A stretch of DNA of 10,170 nucleotides from Methanobacteriota archaeon (GCA_903930505.1 CAIYYQ010000154.1:1-10170); one strand, 5' to 3'; positions 1-7,175 are shown, counted from the stretch's first letter. Numbers and translations are program-made. Notes: generated from the sequence alone by a model not told the origin.

Positions 1-162
1 AAACAACGTTTTTGGAATGCTTTTTATAGGGAAATAAACGAATTGTTTATCTCTGATAATGCGTAAATCGGTACGGAGATTGTTATTTTTAGAGAGAAAC
101 AACCGCGTTTGTTCTGCTTGTTTGAATCGTACTTGTATACCTTTGATTTTTTCGGTTACCAT
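1..162 (-). CDS. Trm5-like tRNA (guanine37-N1)-methyltransferase, N-terminal fragment
   Basis: Fifty-four codons are read from ATG at 162-160 to the left edge with no stop, so the gene is cut by the window. The peptide begins MVTEKIKGIQVRF and continues with a Q-x-x-T-R-x-x-L pattern, then N-x-L-R-x-D, then FVYFPIK. This order matches the small N-terminal (D1) domain of archaeal Trm5 proteins, judged from memory of the family. Trm5 uses S-adenosylmethionine to make m1G at tRNA position 37; related paralogues (Taw2/Taw22) act in wyosine synthesis, and the fragment is too short to separate them. The catalytic domain is outside the window. No Shine-Dalgarno sequence precedes the ATG and AT-rich TATA-like DNA lies at about 168-195, so a leaderless transcript is likely. 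It is co-oriented with the tRNA-Tyr gene 54 bp upstream. Confidence 0.7.
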   Translation of the reverse strand, partial: MVTEKIKGIQVRFKQAEQTRLFLSKNNNLRTDLRIIRDKQFVYFPIKSIPKTLF

Positions 163-167
163 TTGTA

Positions 168-195
168 TTAATATAATATATATCTAGTATTTTAT
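168..195 (-). promoter_or_regulatory. AT-rich promoter candidate for the Trm5-like gene
   Basis: On the minus strand this stretch reads as two TATA-like runs: an ATATATATTATATTAA run at about 170-185 and CATAAAATACT at about 186-195. The latter is centred about 28 bp upstream of the ATG at 162, the spacing expected for an archaeal leaderless gene. The assignment rests on composition and spacing only. Confidence 0.35.
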
Positions 196-216
196 GTCTA
201 TGTAAAAGATATGAAG

Positions 217-306
217 TCCCGCCTCCCGGATTTGAACCGGGGACCTGCCGGTCACGGCCATATGGGTCTACAGCCGGCCGCTCCAGCCAGACTGAGCTAA
301 GGCGGG
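217..306 (-). tRNA. tRNA-Tyr (anticodon GTA) with an intron in the anticodon loop
   Basis: Read on the minus strand, the gene has a 7-bp acceptor stem (5' CCCGCCT at 306-300 pairing with AGGCGGG at 224-218) and discriminator A at 217. The D-arm begins GCTC, and the T-arm is CCCGG-TTCAAAT-CCGGG. The anticodon stem is GCCGG (278-274) with CCGGC (251-247), and the loop carries C32, T33, anticodon GTA at 271-269 and G37 at 268. C1:G72 is the archaeal tyrosine identity pair. About 15 extra nucleotides (around 267-253) sit at the canonical 37/38 site and must be removed by the splicing endonuclease. Because GACC occurs at both junctions, the exact splice point is ambiguous by up to four positions. 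I did not resolve a canonical bulge-helix-bulge. The mature tRNA would be 75 nt, and CCA is not encoded. Confidence 0.93.
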
Positions 307-331
307 GTTTTCACAAGGCAAATACTAGTAG

Positions 332-344
332 GTGTATTTATTCG
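332..344 (-). promoter_or_regulatory. Candidate box A (TATA) for tRNA-Tyr
   Basis: On the minus strand the sequence CGAATAAATACAC lies 26-38 bp upstream of the mature tRNA 5' end at 306, a suitable distance for an archaeal TATA element driving a tRNA gene. It is a weak match to the TTTATATA consensus. Confidence 0.35.
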
Positions 345-411
345 TTAAGGTACTGTTTTCCATTGTTGGGGAACTGAATATGCTTTTTTCTAGCAATAAT
401 TTTTTGAATAA

Positions 412-703
412 CTAATATTACTTCCTGACTTTACCAATCACTATACCCCCTCAACATAGTTTCAGCGATTCCTCTCGCGTTCCTCCGAGTTAAATGATGA
501 TCTCTCATAAGTTGTTGTGTTGCTGCTTCATACATAACCAATCGAACGGTAGCTGGGAATAAAGGCTTCTTCTCTTCTGTTTCTCATTACATCCGTACTT
601 CAGTAACGAATGTATAATGCTAGGAGGACCATGTACACAGTATTGATGCTACCTTCCCGGGGGAGAAAATCAAATATATTTAAAGTCAGGAAGTAATGCT
701 AAT
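412..703. mobile_element. 281-bp inverted-repeat element (MITE-like or decayed IS)
   Basis: A 17-nt sequence, ATTACTTCCTGACTTTA, at 417-433 is exactly reverse-complemented at 681-697. The pair encloses about 250 bp between two intact genes. CTAAT stands directly outside the left repeat (412-416) and recurs at 699-703, one base beyond the right repeat, so it could be a 5-bp target-site duplication. Inside the right repeat, on the minus strand, is a TATA-like TTTAAATATATTTG (670-683), as expected if the element once transcribed a leftward gene. The remnant ORF at 431-583 stops inside the left repeat, a layout common in insertion sequences. The family is unrecognised, and no similarity is visible to the IS630-type element at the right end. 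Confidence 0.55.
431..583 (-). pseudogene. Remnant ORF inside the inverted-repeat element
   Basis: Fifty sense codons are open on the minus strand from just after a TGA (586-584) down to TAA at 433-431, the stop lying within the left inverted repeat. The peptide is rich in charged residues and Arg and includes VRLVMYEAATQQLMRD and ends RGIAETMLRGYSDW. There is no start codon with a ribosome binding site; the first in-frame ATG is internal, about 17 codons in. Further upstream the three frames are interrupted by stops. This suits the 3' remnant of a gene carried by the element, possibly a transposase, but no family motif is recognisable. A chance ORF remains possible. Confidence 0.35.
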
Positions 704-820
704 GGGAAGAAATTAATCATTTGATAATGTTAATTCGGATACGGCATTTGTCGTAAAAACAACGAGGTATTATATCTGTTGACATATCAATATTTGATTG
801 CTATTAGATACAGAAAATCG
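698..820. other. Gene-free AT-rich spacer
   Basis: Between the inverted-repeat element and the TATA box of the surface-protein gene I see no ORF with a start signal, no RNA fold and no repeat. Confidence 0.5.
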
Positions 821-821
821 T

Positions 822-833
822 AACTTATATAAA
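822..833 (+). promoter_or_regulatory. TATA box of the surface-protein gene
   Basis: AACTTATATAAA is the best archaeal TATA box in the intergenic region. Transcription would begin about 25 bp downstream, near 850-858. The ATG is at 1007, which implies an unusually long 5' leader of roughly 150 nt. Confidence 0.65.
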
Positions 834-854
834 TGAGGTAGTTATTTACGTGGG

Positions 855-990
855 ATAAGGTCCGGTGAGGCCCAAAGATATGACAGCTCATATTACCATA
901 TTAGATAGCAGTATGGGCGTTGGCATCGTTTCACGGTGTGAATCGATATCGAATAACTCGGACCGTCTAATAGAAAATGATGAAAAAATT
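855..990 (+). ncRNA. Candidate structured 5' leader of the surface-protein mRNA
   Basis: The region between the predicted transcription start and the Shine-Dalgarno sequence folds by eye into a closed domain. GGTCCG (859-864) is complementary to CGGACC (959-964) and can form a base stem. Inside are three hairpins: GATATGA/TCATATT with loop CAGC (877-894); CCATA/TATGG (896-900 with 912-916); and ATCG-T-TTCAC/GTGAA-T-CGAT with a GGT loop (925-947). An alternative pairing of GCCC (870-873) with GGGC (915-918) competes with the second hairpin. The base stem ends 27 nt before AGGAGG. I match it to no known riboswitch, tRNA or snoRNA class. It could be a cis-regulatory RNA, an mRNA-stabilising leader or a chance fold. 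Confidence 0.4.
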
Positions 991-998
991 TAGGAGGA
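991..998 (+). promoter_or_regulatory. Strong Shine-Dalgarno deciding the start of the surface protein
   Basis: TAGGAGGA lies 8 nt before the ATG at 1007 and downstream of the two tandem ATGs at 977-982. It shows that 1007 is the start and that the upstream ATGs belong to the leader. Confidence 0.85.
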
Positions 999-1006
999 CA
1001 AAAAAA

Positions 1007-4000
1007 ATGAAAGGAAATAGAATAGTAGTGATGTTGATGGCGTTTGCAATGGTAACGTCAGTATTTATGGCTATGTTTATAGCTATACCAAATGTTAAAG
1101 CTTACCCGCCAGCAACAACGCCAGGTATTGATGATTGGGGAAATGCAACCACAGTGTTGACGTATGATGCAGTAAATACTGTGCAACCAAGCTTTGATAC
1201 AACCGGCATGACTGCTAGTACAACGTACTATCTTTACAAACCAGCATACAATTGTACCGATACTCCTTCGGCGAAATCTGTAGAATGGTATGAACGTGCA
1301 ATGATTGTTGGAGGAGGTGGTGCTGCGACTTTAATCACTGGTATTAGTCCTGGCACAGTTCAGTTAAGCGGTCCAATTCTGTTAGATCGAGCAGGGATGT
1401 GGATATTTGATACTAACAATCCCAGTCAAATCAATGGAAGTGATGCAACAACGTTTAAGGCGTTTTTCTGGGTCAATACCTCAACTGTGTATACGATTAG
1501 CACTATTTCTGATATCACGTATGGTGACACTGGAAGTAAAACAATTACTGTACTGAAGGTAGATCAAGCTGCTGCTTGTTATATAGATCTTATCGACCCG
1601 CTCGGATACCCTGTTTTCCATGCACGAGCTAACGAAGGTACGTATACTTTTGGTATTAATCATAATATTACTATGTCCGGTACATACACAGTCAGAGCGT
1701 ATAAAGATCTTGATACACCAAATAGCAACGAATATACGTATAAGGATGAAAAAGATGGAACCTATTCAACAGTATGGAACGTAAATGCAGGAGCTGCAGG
1801 AGCAGGATACAATGATACCCGTGCTTACGGTAAAAACTTTACAGTACTTACAAATAATACCGTTTACTGGGCCGAAGATCATTACAACTATACACGTTGT
1901 GGTCCTTGGGATCCTCCGGAGGAAAATGCAACGATGCAAACATTTACCGTTGATAAAGGTAAACCAATTATCTCATTAACAAATACTACGGCCTACTGGG
2001 GTTTTGAATCTCGTATCGATGTCAATGTGACTGCGGCTGATGGCAGTGGAATTACCGATGGTTGGGTTCGGATTAAGAAAGTTGGAAACAGTACCTACTT
2101 AGGTAATGGAGCTTTGACTGATTTAGCTATCGGAGCAAATGGAAGTACTGGTAACTATAGCGTTATCATCCCACAACTTGCAGCTGCTTGGTACAGTATG
2201 GATAATGGATCTTGGTCTGTATTCTTTACCAAAAATGCTAGTGGAGCTGAAATTTGGAACAACAGTAAACTTTTCACAGTAACAAGTGCAACCCCACCAG
2301 TAAGAATTATCATAAATAGTGATAACGATTCCTCTACAGGCACCACGATTGACAAAAAGATTAGCGTTCCTGCATATCCTGGAACAGGTCATACTGCTCC
2401 GTACCAACAAATCTCATTCTCTATACTTGGAACAGACATTGCTGACGATCAAGGACGAAGATACTACGGTGATGATATTGCTAACGAAAACTGGCAGAAC
2501 ATCTCAGTTACAGGTGATATCCTTTACCCCCTCGACGGCACCACATTGACGCATGTTAATAATGGTAAGGGTGATTGGCTTGCTAATGTGATTCCAACGA
2601 AACCTGGTGGTACCATTACGATAACGATAGACTGGCCTGGAAACAACAATGGATCTGCAAGTGAAACCATTAACATCATCAACGGGACACAAGTTACACC
2701 TTCATTTGATTCATTTACGGTTGGTAGTGATATCAATTTAACAGTGACTGTGAAAGATAAAGATGGAGATCCCGTTAAATCATCACATGTATGGCTCTTC
2801 TGGAAAGATGGAACATATATTAATGATACCACGGGTGATAACTCTGCTGGAAACGGGTACGGCGGTGTATACACATTTTGGATTCCTGCATCAACCCAAG
2901 GAATTACCGCACCTGAAAACATCACCATAGCTGCCAGTGAGCCAGGACAAAATTTCTGGGGCTACGCGAATGTACTCATGGAAAAGAACCATAACATGAT
3001 TGTTAACATGACGCCAACAAGTTCCTACGCTGGAGATGGCACATATTATCATATTACTGTGTCTCTCGTTGATGGCAGTGGACATCCAGATAAAACAACC
3101 CATGGTGGTTTACGCGTTGCTCTCTATAACGAAACCGGAGTACTTGTTACCGGTGATGATACATGGAGTACAAGTGGAAAATATGATATAACCGATGAGC
3201 AGATTATCCTCTCGGGTGGTACCTATTACATCTATGCGTACAACAACACTCACGACAGTCAAGGGAAAAATGCAACTCTGACCATAACTAAATATGCTGT
3301 AACCTGTTCTCCATCAGTTCTTGCATGGCTCATTGACACTAAAACCAATGTGACATTCCAAGTAACACCTGCAGGCAACGGCACATTATCCGTCAATAAT
3401 ATGTCAACTACACCCGAAGCCTCTATTGCTGGCATAAGTCCAAGTTCAATACCAATTGAAAACGGTATTGGTACTATCAATAATGTCAATGCAACCACTC
3501 TTGGTAATGTGACCTTTGCTTACACACCAGAAGATGGACAATCTCGAGATGCTGATGGTCTCCTTCGTGTTACCACAGCAACAGCCACACCAAACCCCGC
3601 GGCCATTTATATCGGTGAATCCACGTTTGTAACTATTACAGTTACTCATCCTGCAACTGGTGCTGCTCTTAACGACGTTCGAGTTGGCCTTGATCACGGC
3701 AAAGCACTTAATGAGACAGTACTTGCCAAGTTACCCGATGATGCGCACACCGACGTCAATGGTATGGTAACATTCTCAGTCACCTCCGAAGCCAGTGGTG
3801 ATGTTATCATCTACATTGAAAACGAAACCGATCCTGACAACCAATTTGTCATTACCTCTGCAGCTCGAAAGACGATGACTCTTGACCTAAGCGATCCTTC
3901 AGTTAATGAAGGCGGAACCTTCACCGTGAGCGCAAAATACAACGATGTTCTTATCACTGATGCAACAGTAACCATCAAGTTCGGTGGCGAAACAAAAACT

Positions 4001-4453
4001 ACGACCACAGGAACATTAGAGCTTACAGCCCCCACCGTATCAACAACAGTTGACTACAAGATCACTGCTACAGCACCTGGATATTCGACAGCTACCGAGA
4101 CGATTAAGGTCGTCAACGTACCTTCATTAAAGATTACTCTCACGGGTACAAAAGGTACTGATGGAAAATACAGCTCTCCAGTAACGGTAACCGTCAGTGA
4201 CGACACCGGTGGATTAGTAACTGGTGCAACTGTTACCTTCAGCGGTCAGACGTTAACAACAGTGAACGGTCAAGTCAGCATTGCAATCACAGCAGAAACA
4301 TCTGGAGCAGTCACAGCGACATTCGCAGGGTTTAAAGATGCGACAACTGAGTCAATAACTATTAAACCCGCAGGCGTACCAGGATTTGAGCTCCTGACAC
4401 TGGTTGCAGCACTGGGAGTAGCATTCATACTTCTCAGACGCAGACAAAAATAA
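1007..4453 (+). CDS. Large secreted surface protein with Ig-like modules and PGF-CTERM anchor
   Basis: The 1148-residue protein starts at ATG 1007, which has a strong Shine-Dalgarno sequence (TAGGAGGA, 991-998); in-frame ATGs at 977 and 980 lie upstream of it and are unlikely starts. Residues 1-32 form a signal peptide with a Met/Ala/Val-rich core ending at NVKA before YPPATT. The body is Thr/Asn/Gly-rich beta-type sequence with well over twenty N-x-S/T sequons. The last third contains three Ig/Big-like modules, about residues 860-960, 970-1055 and 1055-1125. The C-terminus has PGF at about 1125-1127, then a hydrophobic helix (LLTLVAALGVAFILL) and RRRQK. This is the PGF-CTERM tripartite signal processed by archaeosortase ArtA and replaced by a lipid anchor. 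The role is therefore a cell-surface or S-layer-like glycoprotein; the ligand or lattice function is unknown. A glycosyltransferase follows on the same strand. A structured leader precedes it and a terminator follows directly. Confidence 0.9.
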   Translation: MKGNRIVVMLMAFAMVTSVFMAMFIAIPNVKAYPPATTPGIDDWGNATTVLTYDAVNTVQPSFDTTGMTASTTYYLYKPAYNCTDTPSAKSVEWYERAMIVGGGGAATLITGISPGTVQLSGPILLDRAGMWIFDTNNPSQINGSDATTFKAFFWVNTSTVYTISTISDITYGDTGSKTITVLKVDQAAACYIDLIDPLGYPVFHARANEGTYTFGINHNITMSGTYTVRAYKDLDTPNSNEYTYKDEKDGTYSTVWNVNAGAAGAGYNDTRAYGKNFTVLTNNTVYWAEDHYNYTRCGPWDPPEENATMQTFTVDKGKPIISLTNTTAYWGFESRIDVNVTAADGSGITDGWVRIKKVGNSTYLGNGALTDLAIGANGSTGNYSVIIPQLAAAWYSMDNGSWSVFFTKNASGAEIWNNSKLFTVTSATPPVRIIINSDNDSSTGTTIDKKISVPAYPGTGHTAPYQQISFSILGTDIADDQGRRYYGDDIANENWQNISVTGDILYPLDGTTLTHVNNGKGDWLANVIPTKPGGTITITIDWPGNNNGSASETINIINGTQVTPSFDSFTVGSDINLTVTVKDKDGDPVKSSHVWLFWKDGTYINDTTGDNSAGNGYGGVYTFWIPASTQGITAPENITIAASEPGQNFWGYANVLMEKNHNMIVNMTPTSSYAGDGTYYHITVSLVDGSGHPDKTTHGGLRVALYNETGVLVTGDDTWSTSGKYDITDEQIILSGGTYYIYAYNNTHDSQGKNATLTITKYAVTCSPSVLAWLIDTKTNVTFQVTPAGNGTLSVNNMSTTPEASIAGISPSSIPIENGIGTINNVNATTLGNVTFAYTPEDGQSRDADGLLRVTTATATPNPAAIYIGESTFVTITVTHPATGAALNDVRVGLDHGKALNETVLAKLPDDAHTDVNGMVTFSVTSEASGDVIIYIENETDPDNQFVITSAARKTMTLDLSDPSVNEGGTFTVSAKYNDVLITDATVTIKFGGETKTTTTGTLELTAPTVSTTVDYKITATAPGYSTATETIKVVNVPSLKITLTGTKGTDGKYSSPVTVTVSDDTGGLVTGATVTFSGQTLTTVNGQVSIAITAETSGAVTATFAGFKDATTESITIKPAGVPGFELLTLVAALGVAFILLRRRQK

Positions 4454-4504
4454 GAGGGAACATCCCCTCTCCATCTCTTTTTTTCTTTTTTTTTGTTTTT
4501 TTTT
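4453..4504 (+). terminator. Hairpin plus T-tract terminator of the surface-protein gene
   Basis: AGAGGG (4453-4458) pairs with CCCTCT (4465-4470) around a six-base loop, starting at the last base of the stop codon. About 30 nt of almost unbroken T follows (4475-4504). T-rich tracts terminate archaeal RNA polymerase, and the hairpin may also protect the 3' end. Confidence 0.75.
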
Positions 4505-4571
4505 AAATAAACCTTTTTAACGCTTATGTGTATTCTCTTTTTCTAAACAAGGCCTGGATGTGTGAGTTCAT

Positions 4572-5261
4572 CTGAAAATTAGTATTATTCTTCCCACCTT
4601 GAACGAAGAGCAAGGCATTGGAAAAACCATTGATACAATACCAAAAGAAATATTTAAAAAAATGGGATGGGACATAGAAATTATTATTGTGGATGGAGAC
4701 TCACAAGATAACACTCAAGCAATAGCAAATCAGAAAGGCGCAAAAATCATCATAGAAAAACGCAAAGGATACGGTCGCGCATATAAAACAGGAATCCCTC
4801 AAGCAAGCGGCGATATCATCGTAACTGGTGATGCTGATGCAACGTATCCCTTTGATAAAATACAAGACTACATCCAAATACTCATAGATGAGCACCTAGA
4901 TTTTCTCACAACAGATCGATTTGCAGAAATAACTAAAGGTTCTATGTCGTTAAAACATCGTTTCGGAAACATAATCCTTGCTTTCATTCTACGCCTCCTA
5001 TACCTAATTAACATCAAGGATTCCCAATCAGGCATGTGGATATTCAAAAAAGAATCGTTAACAAAAATACAGCCGTTAGAAGCGTTTCATGACGGTATGC
5101 CGTTTTCCGAGGAAATCAAAATAGAAATGTTCACATCCAAACAAATAAAAGCAAAAGAAATCCCATCCACATTATACATCCGCAAAGGAGATGTGAAACT
5201 ACAAAGCTTCGGAGACGGCTATAAAAACCTGAAATATTTACTACTAAAACGCGTTAGATAA
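4572..5261 (+). CDS. GT2-family glycosyltransferase (dolichyl-phosphate sugar synthase-like)
   Basis: The protein is a soluble GT-A fold family 2 glycosyltransferase that would transfer a sugar from a nucleotide-sugar donor, commonly to a polyprenyl phosphate in this subgroup. Counting from codon 4572, the open frame encodes the hallmark KISIILPTLNEE (residues 2-13), then VDGDSQDNT (40-48), RKGYGRAYKTG (64-74) and the metal-binding D-A-D at 87-89. Later come LKHRFGN and DSQSGMWIFKKESL, typical of DPM/DPG-synthase-like members. The 229-aa length fits a catalytic domain without the C-terminal membrane helices of some relatives. The start is odd: the conserved N-terminus lies upstream of the first ordinary start codon (TTG 4599), and the in-frame TGA at 4563 leaves only CTG 4572 or an ATT codon as initiators. 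It follows the surface-protein gene on the same strand, so a role in glycosylating surface proteins is plausible but unproven. The acceptor and sugar are unknown. Confidence 0.85.
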   Translation: MKISIILPTLNEEQGIGKTIDTIPKEIFKKMGWDIEIIIVDGDSQDNTQAIANQKGAKIIIEKRKGYGRAYKTGIPQASGDIIVTGDADATYPFDKIQDYIQILIDEHLDFLTTDRFAEITKGSMSLKHRFGNIILAFILRLLYLINIKDSQSGMWIFKKESLTKIQPLEAFHDGMPFSEEIKIEMFTSKQIKAKEIPSTLYIRKGDVKLQSFGDGYKNLKYLLLKRVR

Positions 5262-7125
5262 TCTTATCAATTTCTTGTTCCAGAATCGTACTAACAATTT
5301 TTCCATCGACTTTTCCGCGTAGCTCCTTCATGACAATGCCCATCAGCGGTCCTAAAGATTCTGCTTTTCCTCGTTGTTTTATGAAGTCTTTTCGATCTGA
5401 AACAATTGTTCTAATACATTGTACGATTGCATCCTGACCCGTAATCTGCAGCCCGCATTGTGTTACTGCCTCATCAAGTGAAATATTTTGATGTTGGATA
5501 AGATATTTTAACACTAATGGAACCGCTTCTTTCGCAAATTGATTTCTAGATAACGCAGAAAAAACCAAAGAAAGCAATCTTTCATCAATGTTATCTATTG
5601 GTGTTCCCTCGTGTTCCAATTCAGGAAAAGTATTGAGAAACGTTCGGATAATCGTATTTTTTAACAGAGGGAATTCTTTTACTAAACGCTCGAAGTCATG
5701 TTCGTATCCACTTTCAAGTAGCTGTTTTATCTGCTCATCGTGGAGTTGGTACTCTTTGATAAACCGTTTCTGTTTTTCCGAAGGATGCTCCGGGAGATGT
5801 TCCTTAATCCTGTGAAGATCATCTGATGAGACTCTTAACGGTGGAACATCGGTTTCTGGGTACATTCGAGCAGAACCTGGGAGTGGCCTCATATATTCTG
5901 TGGTATCATCAGGGAGACTTCGTCGGACCTCCTCGGGTACACCACCATCAAGAAACATTACTGCTCGTTCAACAACAGCATCAAGAGCAGAATCTACCAT
6001 TGATTCGCCCCCAATCGCTAGAACAAACGCATCGTTCTCCTGAAGATGTAGCAATGTTCGAATCGATGTAACTTCTTTATCTGTAACCCCATATGCAGGT
6101 AGTTCGTCACTATGTAGGATCCCGCCAATACCTGTGGAAAGCTTTGCATAAATCGAAAGTTCTTTGCCTACGCGGGTTTCTGGACGTTTTAAAAGACCGT
6201 TGAAACCCGGGAGACGGATTCCTTTTACGCATCCGTTATCCTCGATCTGTTTTCGAATAATGTTTGATTTGCTGTCTTTAAAAACGATTGTAAAATTTTT
6301 ATGTTCTTTATTGTTGAAATCTTTAGAAGTTACTCGCTGTCGTAATATCTTTGAGATTTCTATGAGTCCTAGTTGTCGAAGTGCTTCATTCTGTGCAACA
6401 CGTGTAATGGAGCTCAGTGACTGTACCCCTTTGATTTCCACACGTGCGCCACCTGCAACAGAGACATTCAGATCCTGTCTGATGGTCCCAAGACCCTTTT
6501 TTACTTTTCCTGTAGAACGAAGCAAAAGCCCTATCTGTTCTGCGACATCCCGTGCCTGCTGCGGAGTTTTAATATCAGCAGCGGTCGTGATCTCAATAAG
6601 GGGAATACCAAGACGGTCAAGCCCGTAGTTCACGAGTTTTCCTTTCTCTGTAAGTTTACGTGCAGCGTCCTCTTCTAACGCAATGGTTTGAATACGCACA
6701 TTCTGCAATATTCCATTGACCGCAATGAGCGCTGTTCGTTGAAAACCGGATGTATTTGACCCATCGATAACAATCTTACGCATGAACTGAATTTCATCCA
6801 CGATTTTAGCTTGAAGAAGAGCACCCATGGTGAGAACGAGATCTACTGCCTCGGAATTTGGGATATGCGGTGGTTCTTCATCTGCTTCAACAAGACATGT
6901 GGACTGATTAGATGCAGTATACAGAAACCTTCGATGTTTCTTTGCTTCTGTTAATGCGGCTTTGTCAACGTCACCTAGTTCGCTTTGTGTCGGCCGCAGA
7001 AGCCGTTCAAATGAATAATCAATATTTTCTGTGATCTTTGACTGACAGCAACAAAATAATTTATGGGTCTCAAGCTGCTGGTGAATTTCAAGACCTGCTT
7101 TGAAGCCGATGCTTTGATAGTCCAT
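5254..7125 (-). CDS. gatE: Glutamyl-tRNA(Gln) amidotransferase subunit E
   Basis: GatE pairs with GatD to convert mischarged Glu-tRNA(Gln) into Gln-tRNA(Gln) in the cytoplasm, the archaeal route to glutaminyl-tRNA; GatE is the kinase/transamidase and tRNA-binding subunit. From ATG 7125 the protein has 623 residues, the normal size. It begins MDYQSIGFKAGLEIHQQLETHKLFC, here split as MDYQSIGFK and GLEIHQQL, the GatB/GatE signature. It then has GTIRQDLNVSV followed by VEIKGVQ in the cradle domain, a GatE-specific AspRS-like (GAD) insertion at about 270-390, and ARMYPETDVPPL near 430. A helical plus YqeY-like tail follows, with GPLMGIVMKELRGKVDG near the C-terminus. The ATG at 7125 is chosen because GAGAGG precedes it by six bases; an upstream in-frame ATG at 7152 lacks support. 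gatD is not in the window. Its last 8 bp overlap the end of the converging glycosyltransferase gene. Confidence 0.97.
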   Translation of the reverse strand: MDYQSIGFKAGLEIHQQLETHKLFCCCQSKITENIDYSFERLLRPTQSELGDVDKAALTEAKKHRRFLYTASNQSTCLVEADEEPPHIPNSEAVDLVLTMGALLQAKIVDEIQFMRKIVIDGSNTSGFQRTALIAVNGILQNVRIQTIALEEDAARKLTEKGKLVNYGLDRLGIPLIEITTAADIKTPQQARDVAEQIGLLLRSTGKVKKGLGTIRQDLNVSVAGGARVEIKGVQSLSSITRVAQNEALRQLGLIEISKILRQRVTSKDFNNKEHKNFTIVFKDSKSNIIRKQIEDNGCVKGIRLPGFNGLLKRPETRVGKELSIYAKLSTGIGGILHSDELPAYGVTDKEVTSIRTLLHLQENDAFVLAIGGESMVDSALDAVVERAVMFLDGGVPEEVRRSLPDDTTEYMRPLPGSARMYPETDVPPLRVSSDDLHRIKEHLPEHPSEKQKRFIKEYQLHDEQIKQLLESGYEHDFERLVKEFPLLKNTIIRTFLNTFPELEHEGTPIDNIDERLLSLVFSALSRNQFAKEAVPLVLKYLIQHQNISLDEAVTQCGLQITGQDAIVQCIRTIVSDRKDFIKQRGKAESLGPLMGIVMKELRGKVDGKIVSTILEQEIDKII

Positions 7126-7130
7126 GGAAA

Positions 7131-7150
7131 ACCTCTCTTCAGGAGAGAAC
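7131..7150 (-). promoter_or_regulatory. Shine-Dalgarno of gatE within a small hairpin
   Basis: On the minus strand CTCTC (7147-7143) and GAGAG (7137-7133) are complementary around a five-base loop. The second arm is the core of the GAGAGG ribosome binding site for the ATG at 7125. A 5-bp stem could partly mask the site. Whether this has a regulatory role is untested. Confidence 0.35.
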
Positions 7151-7160
7151 ATCCTTTAAC

Positions 7161-7175
7161 AGTATATTATTTTAT
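7161..7175 (-). promoter_or_regulatory. TATA box candidate of gatE
   Basis: On the minus strand AAAATAATATACT lies about 40-50 bp upstream of the ATG at 7125, placing transcription start near 7142 and leaving a short leader that holds the ribosome binding site. This suggests gatE has its own promoter and is not dependent on the ATPase gene upstream. Confidence 0.45.

Noticed and set aside
855..970. Leader as a tRNA, snoRNA or known riboswitch.
   Set aside because: No T-arm with acceptor stem, no C/D or H/ACA boxes, and no recognised riboswitch core motif.
977..1006. Tandem ATGs at 977 and 980 as starts of the surface protein.
   Set aside because: The strong AGGAGG lies downstream of them and in proper spacing to ATG 1007, which also gives a better signal peptide.
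2123..4035. Antisense open frames within the surface-protein gene, such as those around 2123-2410 and 2524-2928.
   Set aside because: They follow from the composition of the sense codons and have no start signals or recognisable protein features.
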